A stretch of 64,000 bases of DNA from Leadbetterella lacunae. GTDB lineage: Bacteria; Bacteroidota; Bacteroidia; Cytophagales; Spirosomataceae. The stretch spans positions 2,914,001 through 2,978,000 of the forward strand of contig NZ_JBHRYQ010000001.1 of NCBI RefSeq assembly GCF_042649125.1, written 5' to 3'. Numbering within the stretch: position 1 is the stretch's first letter; each line of letters begins with the position of its first letter. The notes beneath the pieces are model-generated. The model worked only from the letters and a program-made list of their open reading frames with translations, did no database searches and was not told the DNA's origin. Positions 23,075 to 31,651 of this stretch are shown here, piece by piece. The position numbers and the translations under genes were made by a program.

Positions 23075-26020
23075 ATGTATCTCAACTGTCACTCATTCTA
23101 CTCCATGCGTTACGGCACCATCTCGCCGGAGGCACTCGTAGCACATGCCAAAAAACTCGGCGTGAAGAGACTGGCATTGACAGACATCAACCTTATTTCG
23201 GGCGTATTCGACTTCGTAAAAGAATGCCTTGCGGCAGATATTTCGCCCGTGGTGGGAGTAGAATTTCGCAACGGCGACGAGCTCCGATATATCTGCTTGG
23301 CACAAAACCACGCCGGCTATGCCGAAATAAACCAGCACCTCACTGCCCATTTGTTAGCACAAAACCCATTTCCTAGTCAAGCACCAAAATTCAAAAACGT
23401 ATATGTCATTTACCCACTTGAAATCCTCGAATCATACACCCAGCTCAGCTCTCACGAATACGTGGGTGTCCGCCACTGGGAATTCAACCGCCTCTTTCGT
23501 TACAGACAAAAGTTGGATGTCGCCAAACTCGTACTCTGGCAGCCCGTCACGTTTCTGGACCGCCCAAATTACAACCTGCACCGCCTGCTGCGAGCCATCG
23601 ATCACAACGTCTTATTGAGTCGCCTCTCTGTCTCGGGTCATGCCTCAGCATACGAAAGCTTCGTGCCACCGACAGAACTACGGCAGCTATTTGCTGCATA
23701 CCCCGACCTTATCAAAAACACCGAGCGACTACTTGAGCAGTGCAGTTTTGTCTTTGACTTTCCCAGTCCAAAAAACAAAAAAATATTTACCACCACACAA
23801 GAAGACGACCTCGACCTACTCCGAAAACTCACCTACGACGGCCTCCAATATCGCTACGGGCGAAACAACAAAGAGGCCACCAAGCGTGCAGAGCGAGAGC
23901 TAAAAATCATTTATGAACTCAATTTCGGATCCTATTTTTTGATTACCCACGACATCATCCGTCATGCCAAATCACGGGGATACTACCATGTCGGAAGAGG
24001 CTCGGGAGCAAACAGCATGGTGGCCTACTGCATCGGCATCACAGACGTAGACCCCATAGAGCTCGACCTGTATTTTGAGCGGTTCATTAACCCCCACCGC
24101 ACCTCGCCACCAGACTTCGACATCGACTTCAGCTGGGACGAACGCGACGAGATCATCGACTATGTATTTAAACGCTATGGCCGTGAGCACGTAAGCCTCA
24201 TGGCTACGTACAATACTTTCAAAGGCCGCTCCATTTACCGAGAGCTAGGCAAGGTTTTTGGTTTGCCCAAACCCGAAATAGACGAGCTCATAAACAACCC
24301 AACGGCCAACCACCGAAACGAGCATACGCAATACATCTTTAAGTACGCCCCCATGATGGTCGACTTCCCCGAGCACCTCTCCATTCATGCAGGCGGTATA
24401 CTCATTAGCGAAGAGCCTATGGCCGCATATTCGGCATTGCAGCCCATGCCCAAGGGCTTCCCTATCTGCCAGTTTGATATGTACGTGGCCGAAGAAATCG
24501 GCTTCGCCAAGTTTGACGTGCTGTCGCAGCGAGGGCTCGGACACATCAAAACCTGTGTAGACATCGTAAGAGAAAACCATAAAGTAAACATAGACATACA
24601 TGCTATCCAAGATTTCAAAAAAGACCCCGCCATCAGGCAGCAACTCATCGACCACGAAACCATGGGAGCGTTTTATGTAGAATCGCCCGCCATGCGGCAG
24701 CTGATATGGAAACTCCGGTGCGACAACTACCTCACCTTGGTGGCCGCCAGTTCCATCATCAGGCCAGGGGTGTCTAGCAGCGGCATGATGCAAGAGTACA
24801 TCAAACGCCACCATAACCCAGCAGCCACCACCTACATACACCCAAAAATGGAAGAACTCCTGCAGGAAACCTACGGCGTAATGGTCTATCAAGAAGACGT
24901 TATCAAAGTTGCTCACCATTTTGCAGGGCTTACACTGGCAGAGTCAGACGTGCTTAGGAGAGCCATGAGCGGCAAGTTTAGGTCCAAAAAAGAGTTTGAA
25001 CGCATAGTAGAAAAATGGTACGCCAACTGCAAAGAACGCGGTTATCCAGACGAAATAGCCAAAGAAGTATGGCGACAAATAGAAAGTTTTTCAGGATATT
25101 CATTTAGCAAGGCCCACTCGGCCAGTTTTGCGGTAGAAAGCTACCAAAGTCTCTACCTCAAAGCACATTATCCGCGTGAGTTTATGGTAGCAGTTATCAA
25201 CAACTTCGGAGGGTTTTATAACACCGAAATGTACGTACACGAGGCCAAACGCTACGGAGCTGAAGTAAACGCACCCGACATAAACGACAGCACCTACCTC
25301 ACACGCATCGAAGGCGTCACTATCTGGCTAGGCTGGATTCACGTGCAAGGCCTCGAAAGCCGCACCATCGAAGCCATACTGCAAAACAAAGACGTCCAAG
25401 GCCCATTCCTCAGCTTCCAAGACTTCATCCATCGGGTGTACCTTGGCCTCGAGCAGCTGACTTTACTCATCCGAGTGGGAGCATTTCGCTCATTGGGTTT
25501 AAGCAAAAAAGAACTCCTTTGGGAAGCTCATTTTTTTCACCACAAAGCCCCCAAGTCTGTGGCACAAAGTCAGGAACTATTTGAGTGGGAAGAACAGAGG
25601 TTTGAACTACCCGTGCTCGTCAGCCACGACCTCGAAGACCGCTACGACGAAATCGAGCTACTCGGTTTTCCTCTTGAGTCAGCCTTTACCATGATCTCCG
25701 AAACTCCCGTATCAAAGCTCACCGCCAAGCAACTCCTCGGGCTTATGGGCCGAAACGTCAAAATATATGGATACATGGTCACCTACAAGTCTATCCGTAC
25801 CAAAAACCACAAAAATATGGCCTTTGGCTATTTCATAGACCACGACGGCGAGTTTTTCGACACCACGCACTTCCCACAAGTGATAGACCGCTACCCCTTC
25901 AGAGGCAAGGGCGTCTACTACATGGAAGGCAAAGTGATAGAGGAGTTTGGGTTCCCCAGCATCGAAGTTTATAACATGCGAAAGTGCGGCATCAAAATGG
26001 ACCCACGGGCTATCGGATAA
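23075..26020 (+). CDS. DNA polymerase III alpha subunit, short DnaE2/ImuC-like
   Basis: 981 residues, shorter than the replicative DnaE of Bacteroidota (about 1,200 or more) and closer to error-prone DnaE2/ImuC. Domains: N-terminal PHP (1 to about 200; degenerate, with TDIN where TDH is usual), palm with VGRGSGANSMVAYC (about 307-320) and PDFDIDF (about 345-351) holding the paired catalytic aspartates, GVMVYQEDVIKVAHHFAG and SFSKAHSASFA of the fingers, an HhH region, and an OB-like C-terminus. No imuA/imuB partners lie nearby. Codon use is markedly more GC-rich than neighbours, indicating transfer. Confidence 0.88.
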   Translation: MYLNCHSFYSMRYGTISPEALVAHAKKLGVKRLALTDINLISGVFDFVKECLAADISPVVGVEFRNGDELRYICLAQNHAGYAEINQHLTAHLLAQNPFPSQAPKFKNVYVIYPLEILESYTQLSSHEYVGVRHWEFNRLFRYRQKLDVAKLVLWQPVTFLDRPNYNLHRLLRAIDHNVLLSRLSVSGHASAYESFVPPTELRQLFAAYPDLIKNTERLLEQCSFVFDFPSPKNKKIFTTTQEDDLDLLRKLTYDGLQYRYGRNNKEATKRAERELKIIYELNFGSYFLITHDIIRHAKSRGYYHVGRGSGANSMVAYCIGITDVDPIELDLYFERFINPHRTSPPDFDIDFSWDERDEIIDYVFKRYGREHVSLMATYNTFKGRSIYRELGKVFGLPKPEIDELINNPTANHRNEHTQYIFKYAPMMVDFPEHLSIHAGGILISEEPMAAYSALQPMPKGFPICQFDMYVAEEIGFAKFDVLSQRGLGHIKTCVDIVRENHKVNIDIHAIQDFKKDPAIRQQLIDHETMGAFYVESPAMRQLIWKLRCDNYLTLVAASSIIRPGVSSSGMMQEYIKRHHNPAATTYIHPKMEELLQETYGVMVYQEDVIKVAHHFAGLTLAESDVLRRAMSGKFRSKKEFERIVEKWYANCKERGYPDEIAKEVWRQIESFSGYSFSKAHSASFAVESYQSLYLKAHYPREFMVAVINNFGGFYNTEMYVHEAKRYGAEVNAPDINDSTYLTRIEGVTIWLGWIHVQGLESRTIEAILQNKDVQGPFLSFQDFIHRVYLGLEQLTLLIRVGAFRSLGLSKKELLWEAHFFHHKAPKSVAQSQELFEWEEQRFELPVLVSHDLEDRYDEIELLGFPLESAFTMISETPVSKLTAKQLLGLMGRNVKIYGYMVTYKSIRTKNHKNMAFGYFIDHDGEFFDTTHFPQVIDRYPFRGKGVYYMEGKVIEEFGFPSIEVYNMRKCGIKMDPRAIG

Positions 26021-26041
26021 CACTTTTTTACTAATTCATTC

Positions 26042-26141
26042 GGGGCTTACCCACAAGGGGTCGGGCCTTCGCTACTCGCTTTTTGAGCCCGGCAATGCCA
26101 GGTCTCAAAAGAGCTCAAACAAACCGCTCAGTCCCTAAGCC
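26042..26141. repeat. GC-rich foldback element after the polymerase gene
   Basis: About 100 bp of GC-rich sequence able to fold: outer arms GGCTTA (26044) and TAAGCC (26136), and an inner imperfect hairpin around TTTTTGAGCCCGGC and GCCAGGTCTCAAAA. CCCACAAGGGG near its left end is also self-complementary. It resembles structured interspersed repeats known from other Bacteroidota genomes, but only one copy is in the window. Confidence 0.5.
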
Positions 26142-26208
26142 AAAAAAGGCCTAGAAAACATGACATTTCCTAAGCCTCTCCTAATTACAATATGTGTCAT
26201 ACATATAA

Positions 26209-26901
26209 TTAACACTCCCCCGACTCCACATTGCAGCTATCTCCAGCAGCTATTGGAGTTTCAGCTAGCATTTCCCGCTGAATCTGTCTAAGAGTATCGG
26301 CCAATATATGCGGCGGCTGAGCACCACTAACGCCATATTTTTCATTAAATATAAAAAACGGAACACCGCTCACTCCCCTCGACTGATAATATCTGATTTT
26401 GTCTTGAACCTCCGTCATAAGAATCTGATTGTCCAAAACCTCATTCACCTTCTCTGCCGACCAGCCAAACTCGGCCATAATTTCTATAATATTTTCACGC
26501 TTTGTTAAGTCGGTAGCGTCCTCAAAATACGCCTTAAAAAACCTATGTTTCAGTTCAGCCTTTTTTCCGTCTTTGTCAGCCTCGTGCATAAGCATATGAA
26601 GCGGCAAGCTGTTCATCGTCTTATCCATTTTCAAAAAGTCGAATTCTATATTTTCATCTTCTCCAACGCGTTGCATATGTTCAAAAACCTCCAACGCCTT
26701 CTCTTCAGAGCCAAACTTTGCCTCATAATACGGCTTCAATTCTCTGCCTTCGGCAGGCACAGTAGGGTCAAGCTGAAAAGGCTGCCATGTAATGTCAACC
26801 CCTATTTCGGGCACCATCGCCAAAGCCTTATCTAGCCTTCTGCTTCCTACATAACACCACGGACACGCCACATCAGAAACTACCTCTATTTTTATATTCA
26901 T
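26209..26901 (-). CDS. DsbA-family oxidoreductase (FrnE-like)
   Basis: 230 residues from the ATG at 26901 (a GTG 9 bp earlier is possible). Thioredoxin-fold protein with an inserted helical domain. Seen: VVSDVACPWCYVGSRRL, with active-site CPWC near residues 13-16, and the cis-Pro region RGVSGVPFFIFNEKYGVSGAQ. No signal peptide, so it acts in the cytoplasm, as FrnE-type proteins do; possible roles are disulfide chemistry or glutathione-dependent isomerisation. The last residues (SCNVESGEC) add two more cysteines. Stands alone, divergent from the S9 peptidase gene. Confidence 0.9.
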   Translation of the reverse strand: MNIKIEVVSDVACPWCYVGSRRLDKALAMVPEIGVDITWQPFQLDPTVPAEGRELKPYYEAKFGSEEKALEVFEHMQRVGEDENIEFDFLKMDKTMNSLPLHMLMHEADKDGKKAELKHRFFKAYFEDATDLTKRENIIEIMAEFGWSAEKVNEVLDNQILMTEVQDKIRYYQSRGVSGVPFFIFNEKYGVSGAQPPHILADTLRQIQREMLAETPIAAGDSCNVESGEC

Positions 26902-26954
26902 TTTAATCACTTAAATTAGTATTCGCTTTAAACTATTTCAAAAACAAACTAGAC

Positions 26955-29114
26955 ATGAGAAAAATTCTATTTCTACTCTTACTATGTAATATTTCCTTTG
27001 CCCAGCAATCGAAAATTACGGTAACTGACCTCACCAAAATAAAAACCGTAGAGTCCTTTAGTGCCTCAGCCGACGGTCAAAAAGTGGTTTATACCCTCAA
27101 AACCATAGAACCCACACCCGGCAAAACCTTCGAATACGACTACCTGACGCACACCTATTTGCTTAATATGCAGTCACCTACACAGGCACTTGCACTTACC
27201 CGAGGCTCAGAAAGTGCCTCGCAAGCCGTAATTTCGCCAGACGGCAGCATGGTGGCCTTTGTCAGAAAAGCAGATGACAAATCACAAATATTCATTATGC
27301 CAGTTGCAGGAGGCGAAGCATGGCAACTTACCTCTCACAAATACGGAGCCTCGTCGCCCCAATTTAGCCCAGACGGCAAACGCATACTGTTTAGCTCAAG
27401 CATTGGTTTTTCAGAACTATTGACAGACAGTATCTTAAATCCAAGCCAAAGCACCCCCGCATGGTCATTCGAAAAGCCGGGTTTCAAGACAAATGATTTT
27501 CTAAAAGAAGATAAAAAAATAAAAGCCAATCCAGACGGTAGTATAGAAGAAATAAGAGCCTTTTTGGCTAAAGATGTAATTGACAAAAAAGCCAAAGTAA
27601 TAAACCGCCTAAACTTTCAGGGCGAAGCAACCGTAGAGCCCGACATGAAGTTTAGCCATATCTTTGAAATCGAAATAAAAGAAAACGCCAAACCGAAAGC
27701 AATAACCACCGGATTTAAATCATTCAACGGAGCAGTTTATAACACCAACGGAACAGAGTTATACGCACTCACAGACAAAGACGCAGACCAACACCCCGAC
27801 CGCGAACAAGAGACCGCGGTAGTAAACATCAACCTAAAAAGTGGAACACAAAAAGTAATACTTGCACAAGAAGGCAAAAGCTTTGGCAGGGTAAGACTGT
27901 CGCCAAATGGCACCCAAATAGCCATGGTAATGACCACGCCAAATCTGCTCTCATTTGGGCAACTTGTGTTAGTAAATGCCAATGGCTCCAACTTAAAAAC
28001 CGTTAATTTCGACAGAGTACCCAATAATTTAGAATGGGCAAAAGACAGCAAAAGCATACTCTTAACCGCAAATTCTAACGGAGGAGTACCGCTCTTTAAA
28101 TATGATTTGGTTAAAGACAAAGTTGAAAAACTAAGCGACTATGTATCTGGAATTTCAAATTTTGAGATTTTAGGATTGGATAAAATCATATACAGTAAAA
28201 ATGATGTGTCAAACCCAAATGAAATTTACATTTCAGACTTAGCGATTAAAAATTCGCAGAAAATATCTGACCTAAACACAGGATGGCTAAAAGACAAATT
28301 ACTGAGTTATCCAGAAAAAAGAACGTATAAAAACAAAATAGGGCAAGAGGTAGACCTGTGGATAATGAAACCTACCGTTTTAGAAAATGGCAAAAAATAT
28401 CCCTTGTTACTACAAATGCACGGTGGCCCAACTGCCATGTGGGGACCAGGCGAGGCATCGATGTGGCACGAGTTACAATATTTTTGTGCACAAGGATTCG
28501 GCGTAGTTTATCCCAATCAGCGTGGCTCAGGTGGCTATGGTAAAGAATTTCAGTTTTCTAACTATCAAGACTGGGGCTATGGCCCACAAGAAGACGCACT
28601 GGGTGCTTGTGACATCGCAGCCAAAGAGGCATGGGCGGACACCTCAAAACTCGTAATAACAGGAGGCTCATATGCAGGTTACCTTACGGCTTGGATTGTG
28701 AGCCAAGACCACAGATTTAAGGCGGCTTTTGCCCAAAGAGGCGTATATGACCTAAGTACGTTTATGGGCGAAGGCAACGCCTGGAGACTCACGCCAAATT
28801 ACTTTGGATTACCTTGGGAACCTGAAGCTTCAACCAAAATAAGAGAAAATTCGCCTTTCACTCATGTAGATAAAATAAAAACCCCTTTACTGATAAAACA
28901 TGGCGAAAATGACCTCCGAACAGGGGTTATACAATCAGAAATGATGTTTAAAAGCTTAAAGTATCTAAACAAAGAAGTAGAGTATGTCAGAATGCCGGGT
29001 GCTACTCATGAATTATCAAGAGCGGGAAATGTAAGACAACGAATGGATAGAATTTTAAGAATTTATGAGTTTTTCGACCGTTTTGTAGGAAATAACAGCC
29101 AAATAACCAAGTAA
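26955..29114 (+). CDS. Exported S9-family prolyl oligopeptidase-like serine peptidase
   Basis: 719 residues with a signal peptide (about 1-17, ending SFAQ). N-terminal beta-propeller (about 30-440) with repeats such as VISPDGSMVAFVR and QFSPDGKRILFSS, then an alpha/beta-hydrolase domain with GGSYAGYLTAW (catalytic Ser572), GENDLRTG (Asp653) and GATHELS (His685). The catalytic triad is complete. Such secreted acylaminoacyl- or dipeptidyl-peptidase-type enzymes degrade peptides in the periplasm. Monocistronic by appearance. Confidence 0.96.
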   Translation: MRKILFLLLLCNISFAQQSKITVTDLTKIKTVESFSASADGQKVVYTLKTIEPTPGKTFEYDYLTHTYLLNMQSPTQALALTRGSESASQAVISPDGSMVAFVRKADDKSQIFIMPVAGGEAWQLTSHKYGASSPQFSPDGKRILFSSSIGFSELLTDSILNPSQSTPAWSFEKPGFKTNDFLKEDKKIKANPDGSIEEIRAFLAKDVIDKKAKVINRLNFQGEATVEPDMKFSHIFEIEIKENAKPKAITTGFKSFNGAVYNTNGTELYALTDKDADQHPDREQETAVVNINLKSGTQKVILAQEGKSFGRVRLSPNGTQIAMVMTTPNLLSFGQLVLVNANGSNLKTVNFDRVPNNLEWAKDSKSILLTANSNGGVPLFKYDLVKDKVEKLSDYVSGISNFEILGLDKIIYSKNDVSNPNEIYISDLAIKNSQKISDLNTGWLKDKLLSYPEKRTYKNKIGQEVDLWIMKPTVLENGKKYPLLLQMHGGPTAMWGPGEASMWHELQYFCAQGFGVVYPNQRGSGGYGKEFQFSNYQDWGYGPQEDALGACDIAAKEAWADTSKLVITGGSYAGYLTAWIVSQDHRFKAAFAQRGVYDLSTFMGEGNAWRLTPNYFGLPWEPEASTKIRENSPFTHVDKIKTPLLIKHGENDLRTGVIQSEMMFKSLKYLNKEVEYVRMPGATHELSRAGNVRQRMDRILRIYEFFDRFVGNNSQITK

Positions 29115-29127
29115 TTGACGTAAGCAA

Positions 29128-29158
29128 TTTGTAATTTCGAAATATTTCATTAAACTTG
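29128..29158 (+). promoter_or_regulatory. Promoter of a probable small RNA
   Basis: TTTG (29128-29131), then exactly 19 bp, then TAAACTTG (29151-29158), one mismatch from TAnnTTTG. The spacing is ideal for a Bacteroidota promoter, yet no open frame follows it, only two hairpins. Confidence 0.55.
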
Positions 29159-29162
29159 CATT

Positions 29163-29272
29163 CAAATAAAGTGTATTAAAGCATCACCCTCGAAAGAGGT
29201 GATTTATCATAGGTTAAAGTATTTTCGTCTTAGAAAGGCATTTGGGTATCCCGAATGTCTTTTATTTTTTTC
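29163..29272 (+). ncRNA. Candidate small RNA gene of about 110 nt
   Basis: Between the promoter at 29128-29158 and a strong terminator at 29236-29272 no coding frame is present. The stretch contains a stem-loop ATCACCCTCGAAAGAGGTGAT (29183-29203, GAAA tetraloop, one bulged C) and the terminator stem. This promoter-hairpin-terminator layout is that of an independent sRNA. It could instead be the 3' UTR of the S9 peptidase mRNA. Class not recognised. Confidence 0.5.
29236..29272 (+). terminator. Intrinsic terminator after the candidate sRNA
   Basis: An 11-bp stem, AGGCATTTGGG with CCCGAATGTCT (two G-T pairs), closed by a TAT loop and followed by TTTATTTTTTT. Confidence 0.85.
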
Positions 29273-29307
29273 AATAGCTACTAATTTTTTATAATAGACA
29301 TTATTGT

Positions 29308-29315
29308 TAATTTTG
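29308..29315 (+). promoter_or_regulatory. Putative -7 box for the SPOR lipoprotein/gmd operon
   Basis: TAATTTTG matches TAnnTTTG and lies 24 bp before the ATG at 29340. Confidence 0.5.
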
Positions 29316-29339
29316 TCATTCTAAACAATCAATATTTTG

Positions 29340-29888
29340 ATGATCAGGCCACTCACAGTACTATTTGTATGCTTAGCTTTAGTAGGATGCTCAAAGGGCA
29401 TATCGCTATCGAAATCATCTAAAAACACAGAAAGAATAACCGAGTACTCTGAAGACCTTTCTATGTTTAGGCCTAAGTACCCCATAGAAGCAATCGAAAA
29501 AACAGCCCCTACAAAACCCACTGAGGCTGTTGAGCCAGTATCTAAAAAAGACGTAAAAGTTAAAAGCGACACCGAAGCAATCGACAAAATCCTTGCTAAT
29601 GTTTCAATTGCCAATAAAGATAAAACAGAAGGCAGCGGCTACCGAATACAGCTTTTTAGCGGAAACAGCCGAGAAGAGTTTGAAAACGCCAAAGGGTATA
29701 TCATGCGTTATTTTCCTGAATTAGAAATTTACGAGTCATATAGCCAACCCACCTATCGTGTCAAAATTGGAGATTTTTTGAGCAGACCCGATGCCGATAA
29801 ATATTACAGTAGTTTAAAGCCAAAATTTGGAGCTTGTAGAATAGTAGCAGATAAAATTAACATCAAAAAAGCAATAGAGAATAAATGA
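29340..29888 (+). CDS. SPOR-domain lipoprotein
   Basis: 182 residues from the ATG at 29340; a TTG directly before it is not needed. A lipoprotein signal with lipobox LVGC near residue 17 predicts membrane anchoring. A low-complexity linker (about 25-90, rich in K, T, P, E) leads to a C-terminal SPOR domain (about 99-175: GYRIQLFSGNSREEFENAK and YRVKIGDFLSRPDADKYYSSL). SPOR domains bind denuded septal peptidoglycan, so a cell-envelope or division role is likely. It overlaps gmd by 4 bp (ATGA), implying coupling. Confidence 0.88.
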   Translation: MIRPLTVLFVCLALVGCSKGISLSKSSKNTERITEYSEDLSMFRPKYPIEAIEKTAPTKPTEAVEPVSKKDVKVKSDTEAIDKILANVSIANKDKTEGSGYRIQLFSGNSREEFENAKGYIMRYFPELEIYESYSQPTYRVKIGDFLSRPDADKYYSSLKPKFGACRIVADKINIKKAIENK

Positions 29889-30982
29889 AAAAAGCACTCA
29901 TAACTGGAGTTACGGGACAAGACGGAGCCTATTTAGCAGAACTTTTACTTCAAAAAGGATATGAAGTTCACGGAATCAAAAGAAGAGCTTCGCTTTTCAA
30001 CACAGACCGTATCGATCACCTTTACAAAGATCTCCACGAAAAAAATGTGAAATTTATACTTCACTATGGAGACTTGAGTGACTCTACCAATATTATCAGA
30101 ATTATTCAGGAAGTTCAACCTGACGAAATATATAATTTAGGGGCCATGTCTCACGTAAAAGTGAGTTTTGACGAACCCGAATACACAGCAAACGTAGACG
30201 GAATAGGAACACTCAGAATTTTAGAAGCAGTTAGACTTTTAGGTTTAACCAAAAAAACTAGAATTTATCAAGCTTCTACATCTGAACTTTACGGCTTAGT
30301 TCAAGAAGTTCCTCAGTCAGAAACTACTCCATTTTATCCAAGATCACCATATGCAGTTGCCAAACTTTACGGATACTGGATCACGGTAAACTACAGAGAA
30401 GCATACGACATGTACGCATGTAATGGTATACTTTTCAACCACGAATCACCCCTTAGAGGAGAGACATTTGTTACTAGAAAAATCACTAGAGCGGTTTCAC
30501 AAATAGCTCTTGGTCAAGAAGATTGCCTTTACTTGGGTAACCTAAGTGCCAAAAGAGACTGGGGACATGCCAAAGATTACGTAGAAGCCATGTGGCTAAT
30601 ACTTCAGCAAGATGTGGCCGAAGATTACGTAATCGCTACAGGAATCACCACTACAGTAAGAGATTTCGTGAAACTTGCATTTGCAGAAGTAGGCATAACG
30701 CTAGAGTTTAAAGGCGAAGAAGAAAACGAAGAGGCGTTTGTAGCTTCATGCTCAATTCCTGAATATCAACTTCCAATAGGCAAAAAAGTACTAATGGTAG
30801 ACCCGCAATACTATAGACCAACCGAAGTTGAGCTTCTAATAGGTGACCCTACAAAGTCGAAAACTAAACTTGGCTGGGTTCCTAAATATGACCTTAAAGC
30901 GTTGGTTGAAGAAATGGTAGCTGCAGATTTGAACATTTTCAAAAATCAATCTGGAGTAAATAAAGCAGGCTTGCCTATTTAA
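29885..30982 (+). CDS. gmd: GDP-mannose 4,6-dehydratase
   Basis: 365 residues. NADP-dependent SDR making GDP-4-keto-6-deoxymannose, precursor of GDP-L-fucose and related surface sugars. Seen: TGVTGQDGAYLAE (nucleotide-binding), YNLGAMSHVKVSF, STSELYGLVQEVPQ, and SPYAVAKLYGYW with Tyr156 and Lys160, plus NGILFNHESPLRGETFVTRKI, all hallmark Gmd motifs. Usually next to fcl (GDP-fucose synthase), but here followed by a terminator and def. The start overlaps the SPOR gene stop by 4 bp. Confidence 0.97.
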   Translation: MKKALITGVTGQDGAYLAELLLQKGYEVHGIKRRASLFNTDRIDHLYKDLHEKNVKFILHYGDLSDSTNIIRIIQEVQPDEIYNLGAMSHVKVSFDEPEYTANVDGIGTLRILEAVRLLGLTKKTRIYQASTSELYGLVQEVPQSETTPFYPRSPYAVAKLYGYWITVNYREAYDMYACNGILFNHESPLRGETFVTRKITRAVSQIALGQEDCLYLGNLSAKRDWGHAKDYVEAMWLILQQDVAEDYVIATGITTTVRDFVKLAFAEVGITLEFKGEEENEEAFVASCSIPEYQLPIGKKVLMVDPQYYRPTEVELLIGDPTKSKTKLGWVPKYDLKALVEEMVAADLNIFKNQSGVNKAGLPI

Positions 30983-31034
30983 TTTTAACAGAGCAAAAAC
31001 TTAGTTTACTTAAATTTTGTTGAGAAAACATAAA

Positions 31035-31069
31035 GGTTAGATGATGAAACATCTAACCTCTTTTTAATT
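31035..31069 (+). terminator. Terminator after gmd
   Basis: A perfect 9-bp stem GGTTAGATG/CATCTAACC around a 6-nt loop, followed by TCTTTTTAATT. It lies just before the def start. Confidence 0.85.
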
Positions 31070-31081
31070 AAAAAAATAACG

Positions 31082-31651
31082 ATGATTTATCCGATTGTAG
31101 CATACGGAGCCCCTGTACTTAGAAAAGTATGTATCGATTTTCCTGAAGGTTTTGATGTAAAAAAACTTTCGGAAGACATGTTTGAAACCATGTATGCCGC
31201 TTCAGGTGTAGGTTTAGCCGGCCCTCAAATTGGCATTCAATATAGAATTTTTGTGGTGGATGGCCAGCCAATTAATAATGGAGCAGAATCAGATGATGAG
31301 ATAGATCCAAGTTTAGTTGACTTCAAAAAAACGTTTATCAACGCTAAAATAATAGAAGAAACTGGCGAAAAGTGGCCTTACGAAGAAGGTTGCTTGAGTA
31401 TCCCTGGTATCAGAGCGGATGTTTACAGAAAAGACACCGTTAAAATCAAATACTTTGATGTGGACATGGTGGAACATACAGAAACCTACACAGGTATGGC
31501 CGCTAGAATCATACAGCACGAATATGACCACATTGAGGGTGTTCTATTCACAGATTATTTGGCTCCGCTAAAAAAACAAATGTTAAAAAAGAGACTTACT
31601 AATATTCAAAAAGGAATAGTAGACGCAGACTATAGAATGAAATTTGCATGA
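31082..31651 (+). CDS. def: Peptide deformylase
   Basis: 189 residues. Removes the formyl group from nascent proteins, reversing the Fmt step. Seen: motif 1 GVGLAGPQIG (residues 43-51), motif 2 EEGCLSIPG (101-109, metal ligand Cys104), motif 3 QHEYDHIEG (145-153; ligands His146 and His150, catalytic Glu147). All metal ligands present. It overlaps the downstream nitrilase-family gene by 4 bp (ATGA), so they form a two-gene unit behind the terminator at 31035. Confidence 0.98.
   Translation: MIYPIVAYGAPVLRKVCIDFPEGFDVKKLSEDMFETMYAASGVGLAGPQIGIQYRIFVVDGQPINNGAESDDEIDPSLVDFKKTFINAKIIEETGEKWPYEEGCLSIPGIRADVYRKDTVKIKYFDVDMVEHTETYTGMAARIIQHEYDHIEGVLFTDYLAPLKKQMLKKRLTNIQKGIVDADYRMKFA

Noticed and set aside
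23093..25712. Long minus-strand open frames inside the polymerase gene (for example 24245-24919)
   Set aside because: They arise from the GC-rich codon pattern of the plus-strand gene, have no family motifs and fully overlap a well-supported CDS.
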